DNA from: Pleomorphomonas diazotrophica
GTDB lineage: Bacteria > Pseudomonadota > Alphaproteobacteria > Rhizobiales > Pleomorphomonadaceae
NCBI RefSeq assembly: GCF_002844595.1
Contig: NZ_PJNW01000012.1
Span: 1 to 64,000 of the forward strand
DNA length: 64,000 bases
Direction: 5' to 3'
A model generated the notes under the pieces. That model was not told the DNA's origin. It worked only from the letters and a program-made list of their open reading frames with translations, and searched no databases. The translations under genes and the position numbers were made by a program. This document shows, piece by piece, positions 40,375-48,818 of the stretch. The stretch's first letter is position 1. The number at the start of each line of letters is the position of its first letter.

Positions 40375-40892
40375 TCCGCGACGCCGAGGCGGCCGACATC
40401 GAGGGCATCGCCGCCATCTACAATCACGCCGTGGCGCACACCACCGCCATCTGGAACGATCAGGTGGTGGATGTCGCCAACCGCGCCGCCTGGCACGCCG
40501 ACCGGCAGCGCCTCGGCTATCCCGTGCTGGTGGCGGTGGACGAGGCCGGCGCCGTGCTCGGCTACGCCTCCTTCGGCGACTGGCGCGCCTTCGACGGCTA
40601 CCGCCACACGGTGGAGCATTCCGTCTACGTCCGGCACGACGCGCGCGGCCGGGGCATCGGCGAGGCGCTGATGCGCGAGTTGATCGCCCGCGCCCGGGCC
40701 ATCGGCAAGCACGTGATGGTGGCCGGCATCGAGGCCGGCAACGCCACCTCCATCCGCCTGCACAGGAAGCTGGGCTTTGCCGAGGTCGGCCTTCTCCCGC
40801 AAGTCGGCATGAAGTTCGGCAAGTGGCTGGACCTCGCCTTCCTGCAACTGGTGCTGGACGACCGCGCCACCCCGGACGCGCCGCTCCCCTGA
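40368..40892 (+). CDS. GNAT N-acetyltransferase (phosphinothricin-acetyltransferase-like)
   Basis: A 174-residue acetyltransferase. Start IRDAEAADIEGIAAIYNHAVAHTTAIWN, then RVAVDEAGAVLGYASFGDWRAFDGYRHTVEHSVYVRHDARGRGIGEALMREL, with the acetyl-CoA loop R-G-R-G-I-G-E-A. GNATSIRLHRKLGFAEVGLLPQVGMKFGKWLDLAFLQLVL is the Pat/Bar-type ending. Relatives acetylate phosphinothricin or methionine sulfone. It is divergent from the GyrI-like gene, with a palindrome and a short frame just upstream that may regulate it. Confidence 0.9.
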   Translation: MLIRDAEAADIEGIAAIYNHAVAHTTAIWNDQVVDVANRAAWHADRQRLGYPVLVAVDEAGAVLGYASFGDWRAFDGYRHTVEHSVYVRHDARGRGIGEALMRELIARARAIGKHVMVAGIEAGNATSIRLHRKLGFAEVGLLPQVGMKFGKWLDLAFLQLVLDDRATPDAPLP

Positions 40893-40975
40893 CCGGGTTC
40901 CTTGCCGTTCTTCGCCGTTGACATGGCCCGTTTCCGCGGAGAGCCTCAAGGGCTCGCTGCAGCCGGAGGGTTGAA

Positions 40976-41380
40976 ATGGTCCAGTCGATCGTCGAACTGC
41001 GCAACGTGCCCGGTACGGAGGCGGCCGTGGGTTGGGCCGGCGGCCACACGCTGGTAGTCGACCGTCCCGACGGCAAGGCCGGCGGCATGGGCCTCGGTTT
41101 CAACGGCGGACAGTTGCTCGCCCTGGCGATCGGCGGTTGCTACTGCAACGACCTTCGCTACGTGGCCCATAATCTCGGCGTCGAGATCGGGGAGATTTCC
41201 GTGACGGTGAAACTTGAGCTCGACGGCGCGCCGCTGGTCGCGACCAGCGCCGTCCTGTCCGTCAACTGCACGACATCGGATGGCTCCGACCCGAAGACCT
41301 TGATCGATCGGGCCTGGGCGATCTGCACCGTGGCGAACTCCCTCAATCGCGGCGTGCCGACAACGCTGACCGTGGTCTGA
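40976..41380 (+). CDS. OsmC family peroxiredoxin-like protein
   Basis: A 134-residue OsmC-type protein. LALAIGGCYCNDLRYVAHNLG holds the first conserved Cys at the helix start and WAICTVANSLNRGVPTTLTVV the second, in the positions used for hydroperoxide reduction in OsmC/Ohr. GGAGGG precedes the ATG. It is shorter than classical OsmC and closer to the COG1765 OsmC-like group, so organic peroxide detoxification is likely but not certain. It lies 80 bp after the GNAT gene on the same strand and converges with a DJ-1/PfpI gene. Confidence 0.85.
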   Translation: MVQSIVELRNVPGTEAAVGWAGGHTLVVDRPDGKAGGMGLGFNGGQLLALAIGGCYCNDLRYVAHNLGVEIGEISVTVKLELDGAPLVATSAVLSVNCTTSDGSDPKTLIDRAWAICTVANSLNRGVPTTLTVV

Positions 41381-41441
41381 TTCCGAGAGGAGAGCGGCAT
41401 CGGCGACTGGGTGATCCGTCTGGTCCAGAAGCGGCGAACCC

Positions 41442-42128
41442 TTACCGGTGCGCCCTCAGCGTCTCCATCAACAGGCGCGCGGTTTCCGCCGACGACTGGG
41501 GGTTCTGACCGGTGACGAGGAGGTCGTCCCGCACGGCGTAGGACGCCCAGTCGGCACTCTTCGAGTAGAGGCCGCCCAGCGACTTCAGCTCGTCCTCCAC
41601 CAGGAAGGGCACCACGTCGCTAAGGCCGACCGCCGCCTCTTCCGAGTTGGAAAAGCCGGTCACCTTCCTGCCCTCGACCAGCGGACGGCCGGCGGCGGTC
41701 CTGGCGCGCCTGAGGGCGCCCGGCGCATGGCACACCAGCCCCACCGGCTTGCGGGCGGCGAGGAAGCTTTCGATCAGCGCGATCGACGTCCTGTCCTCGG
41801 CGAGATCCCAGAGCGGACCATGGCCGCCGGGATAGAAGACGGCGTCGAAGTCGGCCTGATCAACATCCCTGAGCGGCACGGTGCTCGCCAGCGCCGCCAT
41901 CGCCTCGGCATCGGCCTCAAAGCGGCGCGTTTCGTCGCTTTGCGAGTTCGGCTCGCTGCTCCGCGGGTCGAGCGGCGGCTGGCCGCCCTTGGGCGAGGCC
42001 AGCGTGATCTCGGCGCCGGCCTCCTTGAAGGCATAATAAGGGGCGGCCAGCTCCTCCAGCCAGAAGCCGGTCTTGTGGCCGGTGTCGCCGAGTTGGTCAT
42101 GCGAGGTCAACACCATCAGGACTCTCAT
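41442..42128 (-). CDS. DJ-1/PfpI (type 1 glutamine amidotransferase-like) protein
   Basis: A 228-residue protein of the DJ-1/PfpI superfamily, Hsp31/GATase1-like subgroup. MRVLMVLTSHDQLGDTGHKTGFWLEELAAPYYAFKEAGAEI is the usual start, with the catalytic elbow PVGLVCHAPGALR (Cys in the GxxCHG-type turn) and the acidic residue YPGGHGPLWDL before it. Likely a glyoxalase III or chaperone-type enzyme dealing with reactive aldehydes. GGAGG precedes the ATG at 42128. It is divergent from a GST gene, and two CTTTCC-N5-CGGAAA sites lie between, so both may share a regulator. Confidence 0.88.
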   Translation of the reverse strand: MRVLMVLTSHDQLGDTGHKTGFWLEELAAPYYAFKEAGAEITLASPKGGQPPLDPRSSEPNSQSDETRRFEADAEAMAALASTVPLRDVDQADFDAVFYPGGHGPLWDLAEDRTSIALIESFLAARKPVGLVCHAPGALRRARTAAGRPLVEGRKVTGFSNSEEAAVGLSDVVPFLVEDELKSLGGLYSKSADWASYAVRDDLLVTGQNPQSSAETARLLMETLRAHR

Positions 42129-42212
42129 CGTCGCCTCCTTGCGTGTCGAGGGCAGCCGGCGGCCGCCATGCTCCCTCACACAGATGGTATCGCCGAGGCC
42201 TGCTCCAGAAAC

Positions 42213-42279
42213 TTTCCTTCTCCGGAAACCATCCTTGCCATCGCCGTCCCGACCTGCTATCACTTTCCAATATCGGAAA
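42213..42279. promoter_or_regulatory. Two operator-like repeats between PfpI and GST genes
   Basis: TTTCC-N6-GGAAA at 42213-42228 and again at 42264-42279, both extended to CTTTCC-N5-CGGAAACC. Likely sites for the ArsR protein encoded downstream of GST. The second is 13 bases before the GST start. Confidence 0.65.
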
Positions 42280-42292
42280 CCGTGAGGCCGCC

Positions 42293-42976
42293 ATGCTGAC
42301 GCTTTACCTCCATCCGCTCGCCTCCTTCTGCCACAAGGTGCTGATCGGCCTTTACGAGAACGGCACGCCCTTCGAGCCCCATATCGTCGATTTCAGCGAT
42401 CCCGGCTCGGCCGCCGCCCATCTCGAGCGCTGGCCGGTGGGCAAGATCCCGGTGCTCTACGACGGCGCGACCGGCCGCCTCGTGCCGGAGACCAGCGTCA
42501 TCGTCGAGTATCTCGCCCGGCATTACCCCGGCCCCGTCCGCCTGCTGCCCGACGATGCCGACGTGCTGCTCGACGTCCGCCTTTGGGACCGCTTCTACGA
42601 CCTCTACGTCTCCGTCCCCATGCAGAAGATCGTCACCGACCGCCTGCGCCCCGAGGGCTTCAACGATCCGCATGGCGTCGCCGAGGCGCATGCCACGCTC
42701 GACACCGCCTATGCGATGATCGACGCGGAAATGGCCGGAAAGACCTGGGCGGCCGGCGACGCCTTCACCATGGCCGACTGCGCCGCCCTGCCCGCCCTGT
42801 TCTTCTCGTCCATCGTCCACCCATTCGGCGAGGATCGGCCGCATCTTGCCGCCTATTTCGAGCGGCTGATCGCCCGCCCGTCGGTGCGGCGCGTCATCGC
42901 CGAGGCCCGGCCCTATTTCCAGTTCTTTCCCTATAGGGAGGCAATGCCCGCCCGCTTCCTGGAGGAACCCGCATGA
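42293..42976 (+). CDS. Glutathione S-transferase family protein
   Basis: A 227-residue GST. The thioredoxin-like domain begins LTLYLHPLASFCHKVLIGLYENGTPFEPHIVDF and contains the cis-Pro loop VGKIPVLYDGATGRLVPETSVIVEYLARHY (glutathione-binding ETSVI). The helical C-terminal domain has GKTWAAGDAFTMADCAALPALF. It conjugates or reduces with glutathione; the substrate is unknown. It begins an operon with overlapping ends: ArsR follows with ATGA, then an SRPBCC gene and an antibiotic kinase gene. Two TTTCC-N6-GGAAA sites lie upstream. Confidence 0.92.
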   Translation: MLTLYLHPLASFCHKVLIGLYENGTPFEPHIVDFSDPGSAAAHLERWPVGKIPVLYDGATGRLVPETSVIVEYLARHYPGPVRLLPDDADVLLDVRLWDRFYDLYVSVPMQKIVTDRLRPEGFNDPHGVAEAHATLDTAYAMIDAEMAGKTWAAGDAFTMADCAALPALFFSSIVHPFGEDRPHLAAYFERLIARPSVRRVIAEARPYFQFFPYREAMPARFLEEPA

Positions 42977-43317
42977 CCGCCTTGGATACATCGGGCTTCG
43001 ACCGGCTGTTTCAGGCGCTGGCCGACCCCTACCGCCGCGCCTTCGTCGAGCGGCTGTCGCGCGGGCCGGCGTCGGTCAGCGAGCTGGCCGAACCCGCCGA
43101 CGTGCAACTGCCGGCCGTGCTCAAGCACCTGCGCGTGCTGGAGGACAGCGGCATCGTCGTCTCCGACAAGGCCGGGCGCACCCGCACCTACCGCATGCGG
43201 CCCGACGCCTTCGCGCCGGTCAGAAGCTGGATCGACCAGCGCCAGAGCGAGATGGCCGCCGCCTTCGACCGGCTGGCCGTGCTGATGGCCGAGACCCCTG
43301 AGGAGAAGGATCACTGA
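42973..43317 (+). CDS. ArsR family transcriptional regulator
   Basis: A 114-residue winged-helix regulator. FQALADPYRRAFVERLSRGPASVSELAEPADVQLPAVLKHLRVLEDSGIVVSDKAGRTRTYRMRPDAF is the ArsR core. It lacks the metal-binding Cys motif, so it probably senses an organic ligand, as usual for ArsR proteins coupled to SRPBCC genes. The start overlaps the GST stop (ATGA). The following SRPBCC start overlaps its own stop (TGATG). The doubled TTTCC-N6-GGAAA sites upstream of GST are the likely operator, giving autoregulation of the four-gene operon. Confidence 0.92.
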   Translation: MTALDTSGFDRLFQALADPYRRAFVERLSRGPASVSELAEPADVQLPAVLKHLRVLEDSGIVVSDKAGRTRTYRMRPDAFAPVRSWIDQRQSEMAAAFDRLAVLMAETPEEKDH

Positions 43318-43796
43318 TGGCCGTCGACCACCGCAGCTTCGTCATCACCCGGCGCCTGCCCGGCAGCCCCGGCCACGCCTTCCGCTTCTGGTCCGACCAT
43401 GAGCTGAAGCGGCGCTGGACCTCCTGCCATCCCGACTGGACGGTGCTGGAGGACGTCTTCGACTTCCGCGTCGACGGCGGCGAACGCATGGTCTGGCGCA
43501 TGCCCGACGGGACGGAGCAGGCCATGCTCGCCCATTTCCTGGAGATCCACCCGCGCCAGCGCATCGTCTACGCCTACACCATGCGGACATCAGGCGAGCC
43601 GATCTCCTCGTCGCTGGTAACGGTGGAGTTCGCGGCAAGCGACGCCGCCACCCTCATGACCTTCACCGAGCAGGCAGTGTTCCGCGACAAGGGCATCGGC
43701 GACATCCGCCAAGGCGGCACCGCCCTCGGCTTCGACCGCCTAGCGGAGGCGATGGCCGCCGACACTGCCCATCGCAGGGAGGCGGGCCACCCATGA
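43317..43796 (+). CDS. SRPBCC/AHSA1 domain protein
   Basis: A 159-residue START-like protein. RSFVITRRLPGSPGHAFRFWSDHELKRRWTSCHPDWTVLEDVFDFRVDGGERMVWRMPDG, then QRIVYAYTMRTSGEPISSSLVTVEF and a C-terminal helix QGGTALGFDRLAEAM: the AHSA1 layout that co-occurs with ArsR. It probably binds a hydrophobic small molecule. Start overlaps the ArsR stop (TGATG). The kinase gene after it overlaps by four bases. The stress or xenobiotic theme of this operon is supported by GST and the kinase. Confidence 0.9.
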   Translation: MAVDHRSFVITRRLPGSPGHAFRFWSDHELKRRWTSCHPDWTVLEDVFDFRVDGGERMVWRMPDGTEQAMLAHFLEIHPRQRIVYAYTMRTSGEPISSSLVTVEFAASDAATLMTFTEQAVFRDKGIGDIRQGGTALGFDRLAEAMAADTAHRREAGHP

Positions 43797-44635
43797 CCAC
43801 TCCACCCCCCACCCTCGCCGACGCCATGGCGCGCTGGTCGCTCGCTGCCCCGGCCTTCGTCACCGAGACGGCCAGCAGCGTCATTTACCGGGTGGCGTAC
43901 GCCAACCACGGCCCGGCCGCGCTGAAGCTGCTGAAGCCGGGCGCGGGCGATGACGAGGCGCGCGGCGGGGCGCTGCTCGCCTGGTATGGCGGGCATGGCG
44001 CGGCACGGGTGTTCGGCCTGGCGCCGGACGCGGTGCTGATGGAATGGCTCCCCGGGAAGACGCTGGGCGACCTTGCCCGCGCCGGCCGCGACGATCTCGC
44101 CACTTCCATTCTTGTCGATGTCGTCGAGCGGCTGCATGCCCGGCGCGCCACGCCGCCGCCGGAGCTGACGCCGCTCCGCCGGCGCTTCGCCTCGCTGTTC
44201 CGCACCGATCCGCGGCGCTGGCGGGCGGATGCCCGGCCGCTGGTGGCGCGGGCTGCCGCCGTCGCCGAGGGCCTTCTCGACGCGGACACATCGACCCAGC
44301 CGCTGCACGGCGACATCCACCACGACAACATCCTCGGCACCGGCGAGACTTGGGCGGCGATCGACCCCAAGGGCCTCATTGGCGACCCGGCCTATGACTA
44401 TGCCAACAGCTTCCAGAACCCCGAGCGAGCCGAAGCGCTCGTCCTCGACCCCGCCCGTGTCGCCCGCCACGCCACGGCGCTCGCCGAGCGAACCGGCATC
44501 GCCCGCCGCCACCTCCTCGCCTGGGCCGTCGCCCACACCGCCCTGAGCGGCGCCTGGAATATCGAGGACGACAACCCCTTCGCCCATCAGGCGGCGATGC
44601 TGGCGCTGCTGCTGCCTATCTACGAAGCCGGTTGA
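43793..44635 (+). CDS. Aminoglycoside/hydroxyurea antibiotic kinase, APH(6)-like
   Basis: A 280-residue kinase of the streptomycin-6-kinase family (PF04655). The catalytic loop is QPLHGDIHHDNILGTGETW (HGD, then DN) and the magnesium loop is AAIDPKGLIGDPAYDYANSF, both hallmarks. VLMEWLPGKTLGDLAR occupies the hinge. Relatives phosphorylate streptomycin or hydroxyurea; activity here is inferred from family. It is the last gene of an operon with GST, ArsR and SRPBCC genes (four-base overlap), so it may be expressed as part of a xenobiotic response. Confidence 0.9.
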   Translation: MTTPPPTLADAMARWSLAAPAFVTETASSVIYRVAYANHGPAALKLLKPGAGDDEARGGALLAWYGGHGAARVFGLAPDAVLMEWLPGKTLGDLARAGRDDLATSILVDVVERLHARRATPPPELTPLRRRFASLFRTDPRRWRADARPLVARAAAVAEGLLDADTSTQPLHGDIHHDNILGTGETWAAIDPKGLIGDPAYDYANSFQNPERAEALVLDPARVARHATALAERTGIARRHLLAWAVAHTALSGAWNIEDDNPFAHQAAMLALLLPIYEAG

Positions 44636-45714
44636 ACGCGCGTCTCCATCGGGCCGAATGAGATCTCGCCGATGCCGCGCGCCACGACCGCCTCCAGCAC
44701 GGCCTCGGCATCGAGCGCCTGATGGACGTGATAGAGGCCGGGGGCCACGGGGCCTGCCAGGAACTCACCGATCTGCAGCGCCGCGAGGCGGGCCGTCACC
44801 AGCGCCTCCTCCGTGCCGGAAAAATGCACGCTCAGTGCCACCGGCTCCCCCTTGGACCAGCCGGACACCCGGACGCTGGCATTGCAGAGCGAACTGCCGA
44901 AGCGCAGCCGCTTGAAGAGGGCGGTGGTCACCCCGCGCACCAGCCGGCTTCCCGCGAAAACCCGCCCCAGGGCGAACAGGGCGGCGGTTGCGAGCGGCGA
45001 CTCGAAGGCGACGCCCGTCCACGCCGCGTCGACCGGCAGGGTGCGCCCGAGGCTGTGCTGGTCGGAGAAGTCGACGGCGTGAAGCGTCCTCCGCCCCTCG
45101 CCGAAGCCGAAGTCCATGGGGGCGACGCGGCGGTCGCGGTGCTTGTCGAACACCTGTCCGGCCATCCAGTCGATGGCGGCGTCGCCGTGGCGATCGCCGA
45201 GCCCGAACAGCAGGCCGATGTCGATCCGCTCGATCCGGTCCAGCCGGGCGGCGCACCAGGCGGCCATGATGTTGGTGAGGCCGGGCGCTAGCCCCAGCGA
45301 GACGAGCGCCGCCGAGCGCCAGGGCGCCAGCCCCTCGACGCCCCGCAGGAACGCGTCGTTGGCGGTGATGTCCGCATAGTGGATGCCATGCGCGACCAGG
45401 AAGGCGACGAAGGCGAGATCCTCCTGGTCCATGCACATGACGACCCAGTCGATGCCATGGCAGGCCTGCTTCCAGGTTCGCGGGTCGTCGAGGTCGATCA
45501 GCACCGCCCGGCCGCCGATCGACCGCGCGAGCCGCTCGGCCTTGATCAGGTTCCGGCCGGCAACGACCACGTCGAGATCGCCGCGCTCGCCGAGCGCCCG
45601 GCAGATGCGGCTGCCGACGCTGCCGTAGCCGCCCACCACCAGAACCGCCCGGCGGGGAGACCCATCGTGCGAAACGCGGCTACCCGCCGCTATGGCTTCC
45701 CGTCGGTCATGCAT
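44620..45714 (-). CDS. Saccharopine-dehydrogenase-like NADP-binding protein
   Basis: A 364-residue Rossmann-fold protein. AVLVVGGYGSVGSRICRALGERGDLDVVVAGRNLIKAERLA is the dinucleotide loop (GxGxVG type) with the Arg after strand 2 suggesting NADP. VLIDLDDPRTWKQACHGIDWVVMCMDQED follows, and HYADITANDAFL and ALVSLGLAPGLTNIMAAW are conserved in the Sacchrp_dh_NADP group. It is an oxidoreductase of unknown substrate. The ATG at 45714 is preferred to a much longer frame without support. It converges with and overlaps the kinase gene by 16 bases and is divergent from a TetR gene. Confidence 0.87.
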   Translation of the reverse strand: MHDRREAIAAGSRVSHDGSPRRAVLVVGGYGSVGSRICRALGERGDLDVVVAGRNLIKAERLARSIGGRAVLIDLDDPRTWKQACHGIDWVVMCMDQEDLAFVAFLVAHGIHYADITANDAFLRGVEGLAPWRSAALVSLGLAPGLTNIMAAWCAARLDRIERIDIGLLFGLGDRHGDAAIDWMAGQVFDKHRDRRVAPMDFGFGEGRRTLHAVDFSDQHSLGRTLPVDAAWTGVAFESPLATAALFALGRVFAGSRLVRGVTTALFKRLRFGSSLCNASVRVSGWSKGEPVALSVHFSGTEEALVTARLAALQIGEFLAGPVAPGLYHVHQALDAEAVLEAVVARGIGEISFGPMETRVQPAS

Positions 45715-45800
45715 CGTGACGCTTCCGCCTCTTCCTGCCGAAGGCATAGCCGGCGCCCGGCCGCGTGGCCCCGGATTTTCCTGGACCATCGGCCGGTTTT

Positions 45801-45814
45801 GTCCGGTATCGGAC
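45801..45814. promoter_or_regulatory. Palindrome between dehydrogenase and TetR genes
   Basis: GTCCG-GTAT-CGGAC. A second, looser pair GGACAT-N11-ATGTCC lies about 65 bp further right and surrounds the alternative TetR start at 45882. Both are candidate sites for the TetR protein. Confidence 0.5.
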
Positions 45815-45935
45815 GGCCGGGGCCGGATGGCCCGAAACGCACCGGCGGCGGCGTGTTCCATTGCGGACATTTCATGGCAACATGTCCGGAAACGAGCGGC
45901 CCCAGGGCCTGCCCGCGCACCGACAGGAGGCGGCA

Positions 45936-46511
45936 TTGACCATCGATCGGCGGGTCTTGAGAACCCGGACCGCCCTTTACGATGCCCTGGTCGACCTCAT
46001 TCGCGAGCGCGACTATGAGGCGATCACCGTCGAGGACATCCTGGCGCGCGCCAATGTCGGCCGGTCCACCTTCTACGCCCACTTCAAGTCCAAGGACGAA
46101 CTCCTGGAGAAAAGCCTGGAGCGGCTCAGGCAGGAGCTGATCGCGGCGGTCGAGGCAACGCCGGAGGCGACCATCTTCACGGTGACGCGCACGCTGTTCG
46201 AGCATGTCCATCGTCATCGCGACATCCACTTCGCCCTGGCGAAGGGAACACGCGGCGCGCTGCTGCACGAATCCATCGCCGCGAACTTCGCCCAGGTGGT
46301 GCGGACGCTGCTGCCGAACGCCCGCGGCGGATCGATCCCGCGCGAGCTCGCCATCTCGCATATCAGCGGCAGCTTCCTCTGCGTGCTGCGCTGGTGGATG
46401 GACCGCAACCCTTCCGTCACGCCGGCCGAGGCCGACGGCCTGTTCTGCCGGCTAGTCTTTTCCGGCCTGGGGGAGGAGTTCGGGGCCATCCCTGAGCCCC
46501 CGGAGCGCTGA
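45936..46511 (+). CDS. TetR/AcrR family regulator
   Basis: A 191-residue regulator: TRTALYDALVDLIRERDYEAITVEDILARANVGRSTFYAHFKSKDELLEKSL is the HTH. The C-terminal TetR_C-type domain has TIFTVTRTLFEHVHRHRDIHFALAKG. The start is TTG at 45936 because AGGAGG lies five bases upstream; an in-frame ATG at 45882 would include palindromic DNA more likely to be operator. It is divergent from the dehydrogenase gene and likely regulates it. The ligand is unknown. Confidence 0.88.
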   Translation: MTIDRRVLRTRTALYDALVDLIRERDYEAITVEDILARANVGRSTFYAHFKSKDELLEKSLERLRQELIAAVEATPEATIFTVTRTLFEHVHRHRDIHFALAKGTRGALLHESIAANFAQVVRTLLPNARGGSIPRELAISHISGSFLCVLRWWMDRNPSVTPAEADGLFCRLVFSGLGEEFGAIPEPPER

Positions 46512-46653
46512 GGCGCGGCCCCCGTTTTCCCGGACAAACGCCGCGCCGCCGTCCCGAACCGGACCGGCCGGCCGTTTCATGCCGGATCGGCGAGAGCGGG
46601 AAGCCCACCGCGTGAGCTAGCTATTTCGCATCAACAGCGAAAGGCTTTCACCG

Positions 46654-47124
46654 ATGGTTTCATCTCTCCTCTCCAGCGCTCCCACCGGGTTGGTGTACCG
46701 GGCAACCGCGACCGCGCTCGCCATCCTCGTCATGACCTCGATCCACCACATCTACGGCGCCGAGATCTTCGACACGCCCTACCGGCTCCATATCGTCTAC
46801 GTCAGCATCCCCGTCGCCCTCGTCATCCTCGGCTGCGTCGCGCTGGCCCGCCGCACCGCCAGCGCGGCGGTGGCCCGGGCGGCTTCCTGGCTCTTCGTCA
46901 TCCTCACCGGTCTCTTCGCCATCGTGGCCGTCGGCTTCTACGAAGGCGGCTACAACCACGTCATCCCCAACATCCAGTATCTTCTAGGCGTGGAGCACAC
47001 CCTCAGGGCCGGCCTCTACGAGCCGCCCGACGACCTCGTCTTCCAGCTTACCGGCGTGGCCCAGTTCGGCATCGCCCTGGTGGCAGCCTCAGCCCTCTGG
47101 CGCCTCCTCTCTCACCACGCCTGA
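46654..47124 (+). CDS. Four-helix inner-membrane protein
   Basis: A 156-residue membrane protein with four hydrophobic helices: about residues 18-35 (ATALAILVMTSIHHIYG), 47-66 (IVYVSIPVALVILGCVALA), 77-97 (ASWLFVILTGLFAIVAVGFYEGGYNH) and 128-148 (FQLTGVAQFGIALVAASAL). The SIHHIYGA and GGYNH motifs place His residues near the membrane edge, which may bind a metal or heme, but this is only suggestive. It lies 90 bp upstream of a P450 gene on the same strand. Family not recognised beyond uncharacterised. Confidence 0.75.
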   Translation: MVSSLLSSAPTGLVYRATATALAILVMTSIHHIYGAEIFDTPYRLHIVYVSIPVALVILGCVALARRTASAAVARAASWLFVILTGLFAIVAVGFYEGGYNHVIPNIQYLLGVEHTLRAGLYEPPDDLVFQLTGVAQFGIALVAASALWRLLSHHA

Positions 47125-47213
47125 CCGACGTCGCGAGGCGATTGGCGCCACCCTCTTCTGGAACTTTGCCCGGCCCTCACGGTTGGTCGAGACACGATCC
47201 GGGAGCGAGGGCG

Positions 47214-48635
47214 ATGGCGAGAAGCGACAAGGAAAGGAACACCGTCCGGGACGGAGCGGATCATGAACAAGGCGGCGAGGCGATGCCCGCCGGGCGCGAC
47301 GCAGTGCCGTCGATCGCCCCGCTGCCCAGGATGTCCTTTGCCCATTCGGCCGGCTTCTGGCTGAAGGTGGCGCTGCCCACCTTCCTGAAGGGCCTCATCA
47401 TCCGCCGCCCCTGGGCCGAGGCCATGGCCGAGCGCTTCGATCTCGACAGCCGGGCGGTGCGCTACATGGAAAAGCTCCATCGCGCCTATCAGGGCCGGAG
47501 CGTGCTCGTCCGCAACCCGATCCGGCCGCAGGCGGTTCTGTTCAGCGGCGACGACGTGAAGGCGGTTCTCGCCGGCACGCCCCAGCCCTTCACGCCGGCC
47601 TCCGACGAGAAGCGGGCCGCGCTCAGCCACTTCGGGCCGAAGCTGTCGCTGATCTCGCGCGGGGCCGACCGGCCGCCGCGCCGCGAACTCAACGAACGGG
47701 TGCTGGAAACCTCGGCCAGCGTCCACAGCCACGCCGAGATCTTCCGCACCATCGTCGCCATCGAAATGAACGCGGTGCTGACGCGGGCGGCGGAAAAGGG
47801 CGCGCTCGACTGGCCCATCTTCGCCGAGGGCTGGTTCCGCATGGTCCGCTCGATCGTGCTCGGCCCGTCGGCGCGCGACGATGTCGCCGTCAGCCGGCTC
47901 ATGGCCCGGCTGCGCGGCCGCGCCAACTGGGCCTTCATGATGCCGAGGGACGAAGAGGCGCGGAACGAGCTGCTGTCGCGGCTTCAGGTCTACGTCAACG
48001 CGGCCGAGCCGGGCAGCCTCGCAGCCCTGGCGGCGGCGATGCCGGCCTCCGGCGCCGCCACCCACCAGATGACGCAGTGGCTGTTCGCCTTCGATCCGGC
48101 GGGCATGACGACGTTCCGGGCGCTGGCGCTGGTCGCGCCCAACAGGGAGGCCCTGTGGCAGAGCATGGAGGAGGTGCTGGGCGAGCGGCGCGACCTCGGC
48201 TTCCTCCGGGCCTCGGTCCTCGAGACCCTGCGTCTCTACCCCACCACGCCGGCCATCCTTCGCCAGACCACCCAGCCGGTGCTGCTTGCCTCGGGCGCGC
48301 TCCGGAAAGGCACCGGCGCGCTGATCTATGCGCCCTTCTTCCACCGGGCGTCGTCCGTGGAGGCGGCCGACCGCTTCCAACCGGCCCGCTGGATCGGCCG
48401 GGATGCCGAGGACCTCCTGCCCTTCGTGCCCTTCAGCGCCGGCGATGCCGTCTGCCCGGCCAAGAACCTGGTGCCGCTGCTCGCCGCCGAGGCGTTGCGC
48501 GCGCTGCTCTCGAACCACCGCTTCTTCATCCTCGAGCCCGGCTGGCTGAAGAGCGACCGGCCGCTCAAGGGCACGCTCAACCACTTCGCCATCCGCCTCG
48601 GGCTGGAACCGCTGCACCCGCCCGGGCCCGAGTGA
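47214..48635 (+). CDS. Cytochrome P450
   Basis: A 473-residue soluble P450. The K-helix ETLR is at 337-340, and the heme loop FVPFSAGDAVCPAKNL has Cys414. The oxygen-binding I-helix appears as LFAFDPAGMTTFRAL. The heme loop departs from the F-x-x-G-x-R/H-x-C-x-G rule: Ala replaces the Arg/His, and the final Gly is Ala, as in a few atypical bacterial P450 groups. No ferredoxin or reductase gene is adjacent. The substrate is unknown. A membrane-protein gene precedes it and an R1 element follows ten bases after the stop. Confidence 0.85.
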   Translation: MARSDKERNTVRDGADHEQGGEAMPAGRDAVPSIAPLPRMSFAHSAGFWLKVALPTFLKGLIIRRPWAEAMAERFDLDSRAVRYMEKLHRAYQGRSVLVRNPIRPQAVLFSGDDVKAVLAGTPQPFTPASDEKRAALSHFGPKLSLISRGADRPPRRELNERVLETSASVHSHAEIFRTIVAIEMNAVLTRAAEKGALDWPIFAEGWFRMVRSIVLGPSARDDVAVSRLMARLRGRANWAFMMPRDEEARNELLSRLQVYVNAAEPGSLAALAAAMPASGAATHQMTQWLFAFDPAGMTTFRALALVAPNREALWQSMEEVLGERRDLGFLRASVLETLRLYPTTPAILRQTTQPVLLASGALRKGTGALIYAPFFHRASSVEAADRFQPARWIGRDAEDLLPFVPFSAGDAVCPAKNLVPLLAAEALRALLSNHRFFILEPGWLKSDRPLKGTLNHFAIRLGLEPLHPPGPE

Positions 48636-48645
48636 GGAACTAGGC

Positions 48646-48800
48646 ATCCTATATCGGCGTTGCACTTTGTTCTGCCCGAGATCCTCTGCCTGCGCAGAGG
48701 AAGACAGAATTATATAAGAGAAACAAATATATAGGCTGCCTTCCTCTGCGCAGGCAGAGGATCTCGGACCGCAAAGGGCGAGGCCGAACTATAGGGCTCC
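48646..48800. repeat. R1 element, copy 11
   Basis: Outer ends CATCCTATATCGGCG and GAACTATAGGGCTCC. Arms CCTCTGCCTGCGCAGAGG and CCTCTGCGCAGGCAGAGG are nearly perfect inverted partners. Centre AATTATATAAGAGAAACAAATATATAG. It fills the convergent gap after the P450 gene. Confidence 0.92.
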
Positions 48801-48818
48801 ATCGGTCTCAAGCCTCTC

